Assembly: GCA_027886185.1 (NCBI GenBank)
Contig: WOAB01000606.1
Span: forward strand, 4,464,001 to 4,528,000
Source: Rheum nobile
Lineage: Eukaryota; Streptophyta; Magnoliopsida; Caryophyllales; Polygonaceae
DNA: 64,000 bases
Direction of reading: 5' to 3'
Below, piece by piece: positions 1-11,352 of this stretch. Below the pieces are notes generated by a model. The model worked only from the letters and a program-made list of their open reading frames with translations. It was not told where the DNA came from and made no database searches. Numbering within the stretch: the first letter of the stretch is position 1; every line of letters begins with the position of its first letter. A program made the position numbers and the translations under genes.

Positions 1-1984
1 TCTGTGGGTGGTAGCTAGTGGAAAATAGAAGCTTGGTGCCTAGCTTACCCCAAAGTGTTCTCCAAAAATGAACAACAAATTTCAAATCCCTATCACTAAC
101 AATGGTATGAGGGACTCCATGAAGACGCACCATATGCTCAAAGAATAAATCTGCAATCTCACTAGCACTATGGGTTGTCTTACAAGCTATAAAATGTGTC
201 ATGTTAGAAAACCTATCTACGACCATAAAAATGGAGTCTTTACCTCGTCTAGAGAGGGGAAAACCCGTGATGAAATCCATAGAAAGGTCTTCTCAGGGGG
301 CACTAGGAATGGGCAAGGGCGTGTAGAGGCCGTGTGGGCTAGACTTGGCTTTGGCCCTTTGGCATGTCACACAGCTTCTACAAAAGTGAGTCACTTGGTG
401 GGTCATACGAGGCCAGAAAAAGTGTTCTCTTAGGGCAGCCAAGGTCTTACTAATCCCAAAATGTCCATGAGTGTCGTGTGCTTCTTGAATCAAAAGGAGC
501 CTAATGGAGGACCTAGGGATGCATAGGCGGACAACCTTGTACAAATAACCCTCAGAAATAAAATAAGACTCAAACTCACGTAATCTGAGGCAATTCTCGA
601 ATATAGGGGCAAAGAAAGGATCAATAGCATATAATTCCTTAATCAAAGCAAAGCCTAGAATCTTAGTTTGCACATGAGTCAAGAGAACGTACCTGCGAGA
701 GAGAGCATCGGCCACAATGTTCTCCTTTCCTTTCTTGTGGACCATGACATAGGGAAATGTCTCAAGGAACTCTACCCAACGAGCATGGCGTCGGTTGAGG
801 TGGGCTTGGCTTTTCAAATAGCTCAAGGCTGCGTGGTCGCTGTGGATGACAAATTCACGTGGCCAAAGATAATGTTGCCAAGTCTTTAGCAGACGTATTA
901 GGGCATATAATTCCTTGTCACATGTGGGGTAGTTGAGTGTGGCCCCCGTGAGCTTCTCATTAAAATATGCTATGGGCCTCTTCTCTTGGTGTAGCACACC
1001 ACCAATGCCTATGTCTGAGGCATCACACTCCACCTCAAAGTGCTTGGTGAAGTCGGGGAGCTGGAGCAAAGGCGCCTGGCACAAGGCCCACTTCAAAGCC
1101 GTGAAGGCCTTCTCGTGGGCCTCAAGCCACAAGATTATGCTTCCCTTCTTCGTAAGCTCGTGCAAAGGCACAACAATGGAGGAGAAATCTCTCACAAAGC
1201 GCCTATAGAATCTGACGAGGCCAAGGAAACTCCTCACCTGGGTGGGCATCGTCGGCGTTGGCCAATCCTGGATGGCCTTGACCTTGTCTTCGTCGACGCG
1301 CAAGCCATCTTTACTCACAACGTAGCCAAGAAAGTTTGTAGTGTCGCTGCAGAAATGACACTTGCCAAGGTTGGTGAATAAGCTCTCACGTCGAAGGCAA
1401 TCAAGCACAAGGCATAGGTGATCGACGTGCTCCTCAAGGATGCGTGAGTACACAAGTATGTCATCGAAATAAACGACGACAAACTTGCCAAGGAAAGCTC
1501 TCAAGACGTGGTTCATCAAGCGAATGAAGGTGTTGGGCGCGTTGGTGAGACCAAAAGGCATGACAAGCCACTCATAAAGCCCATACTTGGTCTTGAAGGC
1601 GGTATTCCACTCATCACCTTCTTTCATTCGAATCTGGTGATAACCACTCTTCAAATCAATCTTTGAGAAAAATGTGGCGCCATGGAGCTCATCAAGCATG
1701 TCGTCCAGGCGTGGGATTGGATGCCTATACTTCATAGTAATCTGGTTTATAGCACGGCAATCAACATACATTCTCCACGTGCCATCTTTCTTGGGCACAA
1801 GGATCACGGGCACAACACAATGGCTTAAAGATTCCCTGACATAGTTGTGATCCAACAACTCTTGCACCTGGCGCTGCAGCTCTTGGGTCTCTTCTGGGCC
1901 AGCACGATACAGAGCGCGATTGGGCAAGGAGGCACCAGGCACCAGGTCAACTTGGTGCTCAATTCCCCTCAGTGGAGGGAGGCC
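1..1984 (-). pseudogene. Element A pol: reverse transcriptase, RNase H and integrase (broken)
   Basis: A long open stretch (1942-293) holds RT with the FDD catalytic motif at about 1468-1460. RNase H follows, with its acidic residues in VECDASD, KELYAL, HSDH and VADALS, and then the integrase HHCC zinc finger (HDTHGH, then CRSCVTC). An in-frame TGA at 293-295 replaces what is normally a Trp in this family. Beyond it the same frame stays open to base 1 and covers the first integrase catalytic Asp (SMDF) and the second (VSDRD). A TAA at 1985-1987 separates this part from the upstream pol frame 14 codons away. These enzymes copy element RNA to DNA and insert it, but this copy cannot make an intact polyprotein. 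Confidence 0.9.
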
Positions 1985-3214
1985 TTATGGCAACTCCGCT
2001 GGAAAGACATCGTCGAAGGCGGCGAGCAAGGCGGCGACGGCAGGTGGCAACGACGCGGCACTCAATGACTCAGGGATGCATGGAGTAGGCACAAGTAGAA
2101 AACATGGGGCTTTGCCAGACAAGACAGCAGTGAGCTCACTGGGTCTGGCCAAAAGCAGTCGACGCTCGCAGCGGCCTTGCAAAGGTGGCGTCTGCGGCAA
2201 CGGAACGGCCAACTGCGTCGATGGCGAGGCGCTGGGTGATTTTTGTGAGGCACTGGGAGTATGGGTGCCAGTGCTAGAGCCAGAATCGGGAAAACCTGGC
2301 CAAGCCTCTGGTGTGCCTCTCTTGGCCTTGCTAGCGGCAGCAGCGGCGGCGCCATGACGATCCAGATGGGCACTAGGTGACCCACCTATGGCGTTCATCT
2401 TCTTCTTGGCAGTGCCTAGTGGAGACGAAATTTTGCCAGAATTTGAGGAGTTTTGCCTCTGGAGTGCCTCTGGGGACTCGTTTGGCCTTGTAGCGGCGGC
2501 CTCAATGGCCTTCTGGCGATCCCGTTCAACCTGGTCCTGCAAGATCTCATAGGGAGACATTGGATGCAAAGTGATGCGCTTCCCATGGTAATTGAACACA
2601 TAAGTGTTCAAATAGCCATCATGGAGCACGCGCATGTCGAATTGTCATGGGCGCCCAAGTAAAATATGGGTGGCGTCCATTGCAATGACATCACAAAGTA
2701 CAGAATCACAGTATTGGCCTATGGAAAATGAAATTAAGCATTGGCGAGATACTGTGTTACCTGGACTAGAAGAAATCCATTAGAGGGCATAGGGTTGGGG
2801 ATGAGGCGTCGTAGTCAACTTGAAGTGTGTCACGACCTTGTCATTCACAATGTTGGAACATGAACCTCCATCAATAATGACGCTCAAGGAAGCCGTCTGG
2901 ACGAGTGCCCTTGTGTGGAACAAGTTCTCTCGTTGGTCGCTCAAGCTCGCTTCCTTGACTGTGAGTAGACGCCTTATCACCAAGCTCAATGGTGTGCCCG
3001 CGTGCAGAGAAGCGGGTTCACAGTCGTAGGCGTCTTCCTCTTCTTCGATGCCTTCATCGATAGGCTCTAGAGTGGGCTCCTCGTCGTCGCAAGACTCGTA
3101 GCCAGCGGCGGCCGTGGAGAAGAGCACTCGGCGAGCATTAGGGCAGTCCTTCTTAAAGTGGCCCCGTCCACCACACTTGTAGCATTCGACGTCGCGCGCG
3201 CGGTCTGTGCCCAC
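1985..3214 (-). pseudogene. Element A zinc knuckle, protease and pol linker (broken)
   Basis: Reading from 3214 the frame opens with a CCHC zinc knuckle (CYKCGGRGHFKKDC), the C-terminal nucleic-acid-binding part of gag. It then runs to an aspartic protease with the IDGGSCSN active-site loop near 2860-2830. A TAA at 2780-2782 and a TGA at 2645-2647 interrupt the protease-RT connection. By comparison with the family these positions usually hold Gln and Trp, so both fit single C-to-T or G-to-A transitions. The frame 2635-1985 continues into an Ala/Ser/Pro-rich linker and ends at the DVFP motif that precedes RT. Confidence 0.8.
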
Positions 3215-5152
3215 TGGGGTTGTCTGGGCGCGTTGGCGCGCGGCGCTGCGCTTGGCGTCGAGGGCTTCACCTTGGGGGCTTGGCTAGATGCGGCTGTGGA
3301 AGAAGCACTAGGGCGCACATTAGTAGAAGGCAAACTACTAGGGTTAGAAGAATACCTTGTTTGGCCACTTTGCCAAGTGTATGACTTTCGGCGATTGAGT
3401 TGTGCATGGATTTGCATCGCCGTATGTGTGAGGGTGTTCAAATCCTTGATTGACAAGATTTTGAGTTGATCACGGATGGGCGTGTTCAAGCCACTCAAGA
3501 ACTTGGTTCTCAAAGTCGATGGGGCAACGCTGATGTTGGCCTTGTAGTACATGTCCTCTAAGGCGGAGAAGAACTCTAGTGGAGTCTTGGAGCCTTGGCG
3601 AGCCATGGCTATCTCCATTCTCATTTGGTTTCGATAGTCTGGAGGCACGTACTTCTTGGTCATCACATATACCAATTGGTGCCATTCCGTGACATGGGGT
3701 AGGCAGTGTCGGACGCAGTCATCCATGAACCTATGCCACCACACGCAGGCGGCGCCTCGAAAGTGGAGTATCACGGCGTCGATGTGGTCCTCAGGGGGAA
3801 TGCGGCAATAGCGTAGGGTGTACTCCGTAGCCTGCACCCATTCAAGAAAAACAGAGGGATTGTATTCACCAAAGAAGTGCTCGATTTTTACCTTTACTTC
3901 GTGTCTTTGGTATCGAGGCTGGGCAGGCGCTGGCATGGGCGCGTTGTGTGGCGCAGCGGCATAGAGAGCGTTCTCGTAGGCACGCATACCATTATGTCGA
4001 TCACGTCCAAGCTGGCGTCTTTCGCGGACTGGGTGTTCATCGCTGTTAGTGAACCAGTCCCTGTGCGCATAGGCGTCATCGCATCGACGCTGTCGCGGCT
4101 GGGCTTCGTAGTCAGCTCGGTGAACGTATCTGGGAATGACATCGCGGCTCTCGCCGCCAATGTCACGAGCACGATCTCCTTGGGCTTGGAGACGAGGAGG
4201 GGGAATCCAATCCGATGGACGATCCTGCAATTCAATAGGGTCTCCAAGGGGTGGATGGAAAATGTTTGGATTGACCATACCTGAGTCCTCAATTTCTTCG
4301 TCGTCAAACTCGTCAAAGTCGTCTTGGACTGTGGGTGTCATGGACGCATAGCCATCGGACCCATAGTGTGGCGTCCGAGCACTTTGATGGCGAAGATGGT
4401 CTCGCACATCGTAGCTTATGGGCTGTGTAGGAGGCGGCATCATCGCTTCGCGTGTGCCCACTGGGACGGCGACTGGGTCGCCTTGGCATCGCAGCGGCTA
4501 ACCCGGCTTCGCGGACTCGGCCTTTGCGTGTCGCTGAGCCTGGAATGCGTCGCTGGGTGCATCGAGATGCATACCTATCATCAAAGTCATAAGGTTCAGA
4601 AAACTCACCTTGGGAGTCGGCGTCGTGGTCGGAGCCGGTGTCGTAGCCAACGGGTGTGACTCTGGGCATGTATCTATCTTGGTGAGAAACATAGCCTTGT
4701 TGACTCTCGATCACACTTTGTATTCGATTGAGGCGTGGTTGAAGTTGGGAAGTCAAAGGCATGATTCCCTTGCCTTTGTCCACGCGAGCTTTGGATCGAC
4801 CCGCGTCGGTGGCTCTGGGTTGAGCCGGCGCGTCCATGTTGATCAATGGGGTTAGAGTGGGCACGATCGGTGCCAATCGTTGTTGGGCTTGCAAGGTTGC
4901 AACTTCTTGTCTGAGGGCTTGTATCAATTGTTGCTCCTCGGACAACTCCAAGATAGGATCTTGTTGAGGGGGGTCTTGTGGGGGTTGGTCTTGTTGTAGA
5001 CCCAACGGTTGGGGTTGTGGGTTGGTGTTGTCGTCGCCTGGGTTGTCTTCACTATTTCCGATCGTCATGCTACCTATAACAATAGGGCCAGACATAGGAG
5101 TAAAAACGAACCAAAAGACACAAAGAACAACAACCAAGAAATCACTAATCAA
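3067..5152 (-). pseudogene. Element A gag (two frameshifts)
   Basis: Capsid-type gag read in two overlapping frames. The N-terminal part (5152-4313) is Gln/Pro-rich with a short coiled-coil-like stretch (SEEQQLIQALRQEVATLQAQQ). The central part (4461-3067) has the gypsy gag core (FFGEYNPSVFLEWVQATE, then AACVWWHRF). The zinc knuckle sits in a third frame starting at 3214. Frame changes are therefore needed somewhere around 4450-4600 and near 3210-3230. The first Met at 5152 is followed by hydrophobic residues unlike gag, and a later Met near 5068 is a more natural start. Gag would package element RNA in cytoplasmic particles. Confidence 0.8.
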
Positions 5153-5897
5153 GTTACAAAGTTCACGTAGGAGAGGGCTTGTATGGGCTTGTCGTGAGGG
5201 CGGCTAGGCTTGTCACAAGAGATGGTGTATCAAGCAAGTCGTCAATCAAACACACAAGAACAAAGTGAAACCCTAAATCAAACGTAAACAAAGCAACCAA
5301 AATTAGCAAGACAATACCTTCTAGGAAGCTTGACCTAGACGGCGGAGAGATGAGCCTAGACCGGAGCGAGTGGGTTAGGGTTGCCTTAGTTTGGCTTTCC
5401 CTAACTTGGAAACTTTTTTTTTTAATATCCGATTGGATTATATATATATATATATTTTATAATAATATCCGAGATCTTATCTTTTGATCTTTCAGATTTA
5501 AAAAAGGAAAATAAAATTGGTCTAAGTAACTAGAAGAGATCAAGCGTGTGATCTTTAGAGATAGGAGAGAGAAGATAAGATTTGATGATATCTTATATAT
5601 GGAAATTCGGCTAACAACCTAAAAAGCAAAGCAAGCAAATATGGAAAACTCTATCAACGCAAGAAACAAGGAAACAAATTATTCTAGCATGCAAGATATC
5701 AAAGTTACCAAACACAGCAAAACTTAGGGAGCAAGGACAAATTTTCGGCCAAGGAATTACCTTGTAGAAACCGATTGGATTTAGCAAATATGGAAACTTT
5801 TGGTTTTTCTCAATGATTATGTGAAAGCAAGATGGGGGTCAAGAAAAATTTTGTGAACAAAATGCAAACTTGAGTTCGTGACTTACAAGACTGTTGG
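5153..5897 (-). other. Element A untranslated leader
   Basis: Sequence between the primer site and gag. AT-rich, including a TA run at 5440-5460, with no convincing coding frame on either strand. It is read here as the 5' leader of element A. Confidence 0.6.
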
Positions 5898-5909
5898 GCT
5901 CTGATGCCA
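5898..5909 (-). other. Primer binding site of element A (initiator tRNA-Met type)
   Basis: On the minus strand this reads TGGCATCAGAGC, one base from the usual plant tRNA-iMet complement TGGTATCAGAGC. It lies 2 nt from the LTR edge, the spacing expected for minus-strand priming. Confidence 0.85.
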
Positions 5910-5911
5910 GT

Positions 5912-6812
5912 TGATGTGTTCTTGCCTCCGATGACGAGCACACTTGTCAAATGTGACACCTTGGATCTAGTCTTGGGCGAGAAGTCACTCTTGTCCTTGT
6001 CAAACCTGCCATGGAATCCTTGGGTGCAAACCCTTCTTGTCTTGCACGAAAGGTTGACAAGATTGGTGGCGAAGTGAACAGTACTTTTAGAGGTTATCGG
6101 ACACGGTGATGGTCGATAGCGAAATCCGTGGTGATGGTCTGGGTGGTGTCGGCGACGGCGAGGCTGAGTGTCACGATGGGTGTCACAGCAGCGAAGACGA
6201 CGATGGTGAAGGCGATGGCGGCGATGAGCGATCGACTGGGCTAGTGTCTGGGCACGATGGAGTCAACGATAGCGAAGGCGAAGATGGATGTCACACGCGA
6301 TGCTAGCGACGGCGACAGCGAAGGGTTTGGGTCCGATTGTGGGTGCGATGGGAAGCGATTGGGTGGCGATGGTGTTGCGATGGCGGAAGCGATTAGATGG
6401 ATGGATAGATGACTTGAAAGACAAGTCTTTGGCCGTAGCGTCGGCAGTGGAGTGAATGGAGATGCGAAGGAAGACTTGGCTTGAAGGTTCAAGCGATGTC
6501 GTAGCGTCGGCGGCGGAGTGAATGGGGATGCGAAGATAGAGAGTGACGTCCGATCAAGGGTAAGAAGATAAACACTCTACTAAAGCCTTGATTAAAATTG
6601 AACATCAGCAAAACAATAACAATGTTTGAACTTAAATACTAAAGGCGAGAACTCGGATGGGCCGAGTCGAGCCTAGTGGGCTAGCCCATGCAAGCATGCA
6701 AAGGCACACACCCAAAAATAGAAATGACTATAAAAGGAAACTATCTAAAATAAGCAATAATACCAAATATAGAAATGTCTCAAAACAATGGCAAATAAAC
6801 CTCTAAGTGTCA
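5912..6812 (-). repeat. LTR of element A (901 bp)
   Basis: The boundaries are TGA...TCA: 5912 abuts the primer site, and 6812 abuts a pol tail of the same family. The same junction wording (TTTTG...TTAGAGGTT) recurs at 9356-9376 after a plus-strand pol tail, which supports the 6812 edge. Inside are imperfect GAYGGYGAT triplet repeats (about 6105-6300) and a near-duplicate of about 50 bp (6434-6480 and 6497-6533). A minus-strand TATTTAA near 6635-6640 could be the TATA box. No second copy is in the window to confirm length. Confidence 0.7.
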
Positions 6813-6817
6813 AAACC

Positions 6818-7114
6818 CTATAGCGGCGAGGGCATGGACGCAGACACTGCGAGCGACGACGACGATGGGTCAACTTGCTCGGCGGTGGGTGCACCCGGTG
6901 CCGACTGTGATGGGCACGATTCTCCGATGCCGATGGTGGCGAGGAGGACGAGTCTGGGTTCGGTGTCTGGGCGTCCTTGGCTAGCGATGACGCGAGCGAC
7001 TAGGGAGATGACGGCATCGGCGATGGCTTTGGACCTGGACCTTGTCACTGGGCCCTCTGAGCGAAGGCTGATGGCTTCTTCCTCATCTGTGGCCATCATG
7101 GGAGGTGGGATCAC
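6818..7114 (-). pseudogene. Pol C-terminal tail of an element A relative (minus strand)
   Basis: The 98-residue frame matches the C-terminal tail seen on the plus strand at 8087-8281 and 9028-9278. Shared wording is EEEAISL/EEETSMSL, then GPVTRSRSKAIADA/GPVTRSRAKAI, then a conserved LLATI. This is the tail that follows integrase in plant chromoviruses. It ends directly at the LTR (6812), as expected upstream of a 3' LTR. However, the sequence upstream of residue 1 is a tandem repeat rather than integrase, so only the tail remains. Confidence 0.75.
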
Positions 7115-7123
7115 ATCAAGCTG

Positions 7124-7850
7124 TCACCGTGTTATCTTCAAGACGGGTGAGATCCCCCGAGCTCTAGCTTGGGGCTGTCACCGCGTTATCTTCAAGACGG
7201 GTGAGATCCCCCGAGCTCTGGCTTGGGGCTGCCACCGCATTCTCTTCAGGACGGGTGAAATCTCTCGAGCTCTGGCTTGGGGCTGCCACCGCGTTTTCTT
7301 TGAGACGGGTGAGATCCCCTAAGCTCTGGCTTGGGGCTGTCACCGCATTCTCTTTGAGACAGGTGATATCCTCTGAGCTCTGGCTTGGGGCTGCCACCAT
7401 GTTCTCTTCAAGATGGGTGAGATCCCCCGAGCTCTAGCTTGGGGCTGCCACCACGTTCTCTTCAAGACGGGTGAGATCCTCTGAGCTCTGGCTTGGGGTT
7501 CCCACCGTGTTTTCTTCAGGACGAGTAACATCCCCCATGCTCTGGCTTGGGGCTGCCACTGCGTTCTCTTTGAGACGGGTGAGATCCTCCAAACTCTGGC
7601 TTGGGGCTGCCACTGCATTCTCTTAATGATGAGTGAGATCCCCCGAGCTCTAGCTTGGGGCTGCCACCGTGTTCTCTTCAAGACGGGTGAGATCCCCCAA
7701 GCTCTGGCTTGGGGCTGCCACCTCGTTCTCTTCAAGATGGGTAATATCCCCCAAACTCTGGCTTGGGGCTGCCACCTCGTTCTCTTCAGGATGGGTGAGA
7801 TCCCCCGAGCTTTGGCTTGGGGCTGCCACCGCGTCATGCATTCTCGCCCA
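7124..7850. repeat. 54-bp tandem repeat, 13 units
   Basis: The CCACCG anchor recurs at 7124, 7178, 7232 and so on to 7826, giving thirteen steps of exactly 54 bp plus a partial unit. Core wording is CCCCCGAGCTCTGGCTTGGGG-like with a SacI palindrome. Units differ only by substitutions, with no indels, so reading frames of 18 codons stay open. On the minus strand one frame repeats AVAAPSQSSGDLTR and another repeats RWQPQARAWGISP. It lies between oppositely oriented pol tails. I see no match to a known protein and do not call a gene. Confidence 0.9.
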
Positions 7851-8073
7851 AGTCAAGAAACTCAAACTCGATGGAAGAACTTGTATGTTCAAAGAGACAT
7901 ATCGAACGCGATGATTCAAGATGACTTCCATGGTTTATTTTAAGAGCATTACATGAAGGCTGTGAAAACATGGGACTGTGATGGAGCGCGCTATTTTTAG
8001 GACGCGTTAATTTTGCAAAATTCACTCGTCGTCTTTTTCCATCGCGCTCTCCCAAGCTAGTTGATCAACCTTG
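7851..8073. other. Spacer between tandem repeat and plus-strand pol tail
   Basis: About 220 bp of unique-looking sequence with no credible gene on either strand. It ends at AACCTTGATGGTGATGTGATGTG, where similarity to the element A tail begins. Confidence 0.5.
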
Positions 8074-8400
8074 ATGGTGATGTGATGTGCCCCTGCCCTC
8101 CATGACAGCCGCAGAGGAGGAGACTTCCATGAGCTTGCAGTCACTGGGGCCCGTGACAAGGTCGCGTGCCAAGGCCATCACCAATGCCACACAATCTCTC
8201 GTAGCGCACCTCGTCGCCAGCCAATGCGTGCCTGAAGTCGCGCCTCCACTTCGCCTCCTCGCCACCATCAGCAGCCCATAAGAGATCCAGCCGGGCACAC
8301 TACCATCCGAGCTAGGCGCGACACTCCACGATCTCCCACAGACCTAGCCCAGGCTCGCGCCCAGCCACTGCCACAGCACGCCGCGTCTTTGGCCCCGTTG
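8074..8400 (+). pseudogene. Pol tail fragment, first copy of a direct duplication
   Basis: Encodes the chromovirus C-terminal tail (SMSLQSLGPVTRSRAKAI, then APPLRLLATISSP) and continues into sequence nearly identical to 9020-9330. It is one copy of a direct repeat of about 315 bp whose second copy follows an integrase fragment. Upstream coding sequence is missing. Confidence 0.75.
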
Positions 8401-8431
8401 TCGCGTCGTCGCTCCCACAACGCCTCGCCAG

Positions 8432-9278
8432 CGTCTTCCTCGACGCCTACCCCCAGACCGATGGCCAGACTGAGGTTACCAACCGGACATTAGGGGGCTT
8501 CCTTAGGACAATGCTCAAGGCCAATCCCATGCGTTGGGAGTACTTACTTCCTTTTGTTGAGTTCTCTTATAACAGGTCCAGGCATTCAGCAACCAGGCTC
8601 ACCCCGTTTGAAGTTGTCTATGGTCGCAACCCATTAACACCTTTGGATATGTTGCCGCACCCGCTCTAGGACAATGAGCATGTCACCGCCGCCAACCGAG
8701 CTGCGCAGATTCAGGAGCTCCATCGCAGGACCAGGGCGCAGCTCGAGCGCAGGGCGAGCCCGTATGAGGCCCAGTACAACAAAGGCCGACGCAAGATGAT
8801 CTTCGCTCCTAGAGACATGGTTTGGGTCCACCTTCGCAAGAATCACTTCCCCACCAAGCGCAAATCCAAGCTAGCGCCGCGCGGAGATGGCCCATTCAGA
8901 GTGGTCAAAGCCATTGGCGACAACGCCTATGAGATTGACTTGCCCCCAGACTTTGGTGTCCACGCGACCTTCAATGTCGCCGACCTTCAGCCTTACGTGG
9001 AGCCAGAGTTCGATGAGGGTGATGTGCCCCTGCCCTCCATGACAGTCGTAGAGGAGGAGACTTCCATGAGCTTGCAGTCACTGGGGCCCGTGACAAGGTC
9101 GCGTGCGAAGGTCATCGCCAACACCACACAATCTCTCGTAGCGCGCCTCGTCACCTTCCAAGGCGTGCCTGAAGCCGCGCCTCCACTTCGCCTCCTCGCC
9201 ACCATCAGCAGCCCAGAAGAGATCCAGACGGGCACACTGCCATCTGAGCCAGGCGCGATACTCCATGAGCCCCCATAG
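8432..9278 (+). pseudogene. Integrase C-terminal half and pol tail (plus strand)
   Basis: Begins at the YPQTDGQTE motif of the integrase core, followed by the conserved ...PFVEFSYNRS, then TPFEVVYGR, PLDMLPHPL and the GPF...DNAYEIDLP DNA-binding C-terminal domain. It ends in the GPVTRSRAK tail. A TAG at 8667-8669 breaks the frame. The integrase N-terminus, RT, gag and 5' parts are absent, so this is a relic of an element A relative in the opposite orientation to A. Downstream at 9359-9376 the LTR start of that family seems to begin before element B interrupts it. Confidence 0.85.
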
Positions 9279-10965
9279 GCCTAGCCTAGGCTAGCGCCCA
9301 GCCACTACCACAGCGCGCCGCGTCTTCCTCGGTACCTATCCTTTACTTAGCCATATTTTGTATTTAGAGGTTCATCACCTAAATCTTAACCCTTTTGGAA
9401 AGATATTACCGCCAGTGACCTCAGTGTTCCTTACCGAGATCACCCAAGGCTTTACCGTTTGAATACAAACCATGAAATACAATGATACAAAATGATAACT
9501 TTATTCATATAAAACATGAGTCCCGGGATTACATCCCAATCCCGAATAGGACAAACACAGAGTTTAACAAAGTACAGCGGAAGTCTTTAAACAAGGTACA
9601 TCGGAAGTCTTTTAAATATATTACAAACAAGGATATTGACCACAATGGTCATCTCCCAAGGATCTCAACCTGATTAAAAGAAATTATTAAAAACATCCAA
9701 AAACAATCGTCGTCTTCATAGTCAATCTAGTCTCCTCATATCTTTGCTCTATCTGATGTGCCGAATCGAACGGATGACACCAGCCAACCATGCATAGAAC
9801 AATTGCGGTTGGTTCGTCTACTGAATAGACTATGCAAGGGTACAAAGCAGAGTGGTTCGAAGCAGTCGTATTAGGTTAGACTCATCGCTTCTCGAATAAT
9901 AACCGATGACGATAGTCAACCATCATACTCCTACTGGAATAAACAAGAGGTATGCACAAGAGAAGATTCTGGAGGACTGAATCTTCACAGAAATCGACCC
10001 GAAAAGAGACTCCAAGAGATTGAGTCTTTAAGGAAATATGACAAATCTGGAACGTTTAAAGAATCAGACATCAGTGATTTAAAAGCTGACTTAGATGTTT
10101 CGGTTCACGACCAACCTCACCGCTTACAGTGAATCCAGATTGGAAAGAGAACGTACTCTGATCAAAAGTTGAGACGAGCTTTCCTAGCAGCACTATTTAC
10201 TTAGTTGCACTACTCGCCAAAGGTATATTAATTATGTGCACTCGGGCACTTTATCTTATTAAATTCCAAAACCCACATTACATTATAAGCTTTTAAACAT
10301 ATGCTTTGTCACGCAGGACATACAACTAAGGAATGGACCTAACAGAATCCAAGCCTCTGGACTTATATCGAAGGAATGAACCTCACAAAGTCCAAGCCTC
10401 TACTATTGTAGGGTCTTGCTCGCCTTTTTCCCCAAGTTATAAAGAAACGAATGGACCTCTCGGAGTCCGGGTGTTCCTACGAATACTCATGCTAACTAAC
10501 AGTTCAAGCACAACAATAGTTCAGGATAAATCCACATAAATGCCCTCAAGGCGAACATAAATAATAGCATTGTTCTAACAGATATACAACATATTAATAT
10601 CATTATTACAGTTTCCAAAACAGTTTATAAAACCAATTCTAGATAAACACAGTAATCATTCCAAATTAATTACTCAGATAAACAACTGATAATTAATGTA
10701 AATATGGAACGATGAGCAAGAGCGAACCGCCACTTGCCTGAATCCGCAGAATAGAAACAAGCCTAACGATGACGGGATTCCGGGCTCATCACGGGTATAG
10801 CTCCGACAGCACAACAACCTTCGAGTCGACCCATAAGAGAAACCCTAAGTTAGATCTGACATAACAATAGTACAGATCTAAGAAAGAACGAAAGGAATCA
10901 AAGGAAACGAAACCCGAACGAAGGCCACGGAAGCCACGACAGCAACCTGCCAACAACCAAACTTG

Positions 10966-11111
10966 CGGCGGGCGCCGCCTTCACCACGGCGGGCGCCGCC
11001 TCCCACGCGGCGGGCGCCGCTCAAAGGCGTTTCTTCCCGGCGGTTGGCCCTTCTTCACGGCGGGCGCCGGGCTCTTCACGGCGGGCGCCGTGTTCTGGCC
11101 GGCGGTCGCCG
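10966..11111. promoter_or_regulatory. Phased GC dyad array in element B 3' LTR
   Basis: CGGCG-NN-CGCCG dyads start at 10966, 10987, 11008, 11058, 11079 and 11100, with a degenerate one at 11038. Most steps are exactly 21 bp. The array begins about 236 bp downstream of the TATA-like box in the transcribed (minus) direction. Function is unknown; phasing at two helical turns is the visible property. Confidence 0.8.
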
Positions 11112-11342
11112 TCGCTAAACAGAAACTGAAATACGAGAGGAAAAACTCACCCTCGACGATCGGTTTAGCTCGTCTTTTGCCTTGCTTGGTTTCTAGGCTT
11201 CTAAGGGCCTCCCAAGCTTCTCTTGGCCACCGGAAATGACACCAAACGAGCTCCGACGTTCGACTTGAGCTTTCCCGAAGAGAGCGTTTTTGAGAGTTTG
11301 AGAGCTTTGAGAGTGTGAGCTCTCTCTTCCTCCCAATGTCCT

Positions 11343-11352
11343 CCTTAAATAG
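11343..11352 (-). promoter_or_regulatory. TATA-like box, element B 3' LTR
   Basis: Minus-strand CTATTTAAGG inside the LTR. The equivalent box in the other LTR is 18886-18877. It would set transcription of element B on the minus strand. Confidence 0.55.

Larger units (their letters stand above)
1..6812 (-). mobile_element. Chromovirus LTR retrotransposon A (5' LTR to integrase, truncated by window edge)
   Basis: Ty3/gypsy element read on the minus strand: LTR (6812-5912), primer site, leader, gag, protease, reverse transcriptase, RNase H and the first part of integrase, which runs off the window at base 1. Domain order PR-RT-RH-IN is the gypsy order. The RT wording resembles CRM/Reina-type plant chromoviruses, but clade assignment is from memory of the families. 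The reading frame is broken by two frameshifts in gag and four in-frame stops in pol, so this copy is dead. The 3' LTR lies outside the window, so no target duplication can be checked. The LTR is also preceded by a pol tail in the same orientation (see 6818-7114). Confidence 0.9.

Noticed and set aside
7164..7943. Repeat proteins read from the 54-bp array
   Set aside because: Open frames exist on both strands and in several registers, so openness follows from the indel-free 54-bp length. No start, domain or outside homology supports a gene.
10966..11111. CRISPR-like array
   Set aside because: Units of 12 bp with 8-9 bp spacers of related sequence and no cas genes; it is an LTR minisatellite in a eukaryote.
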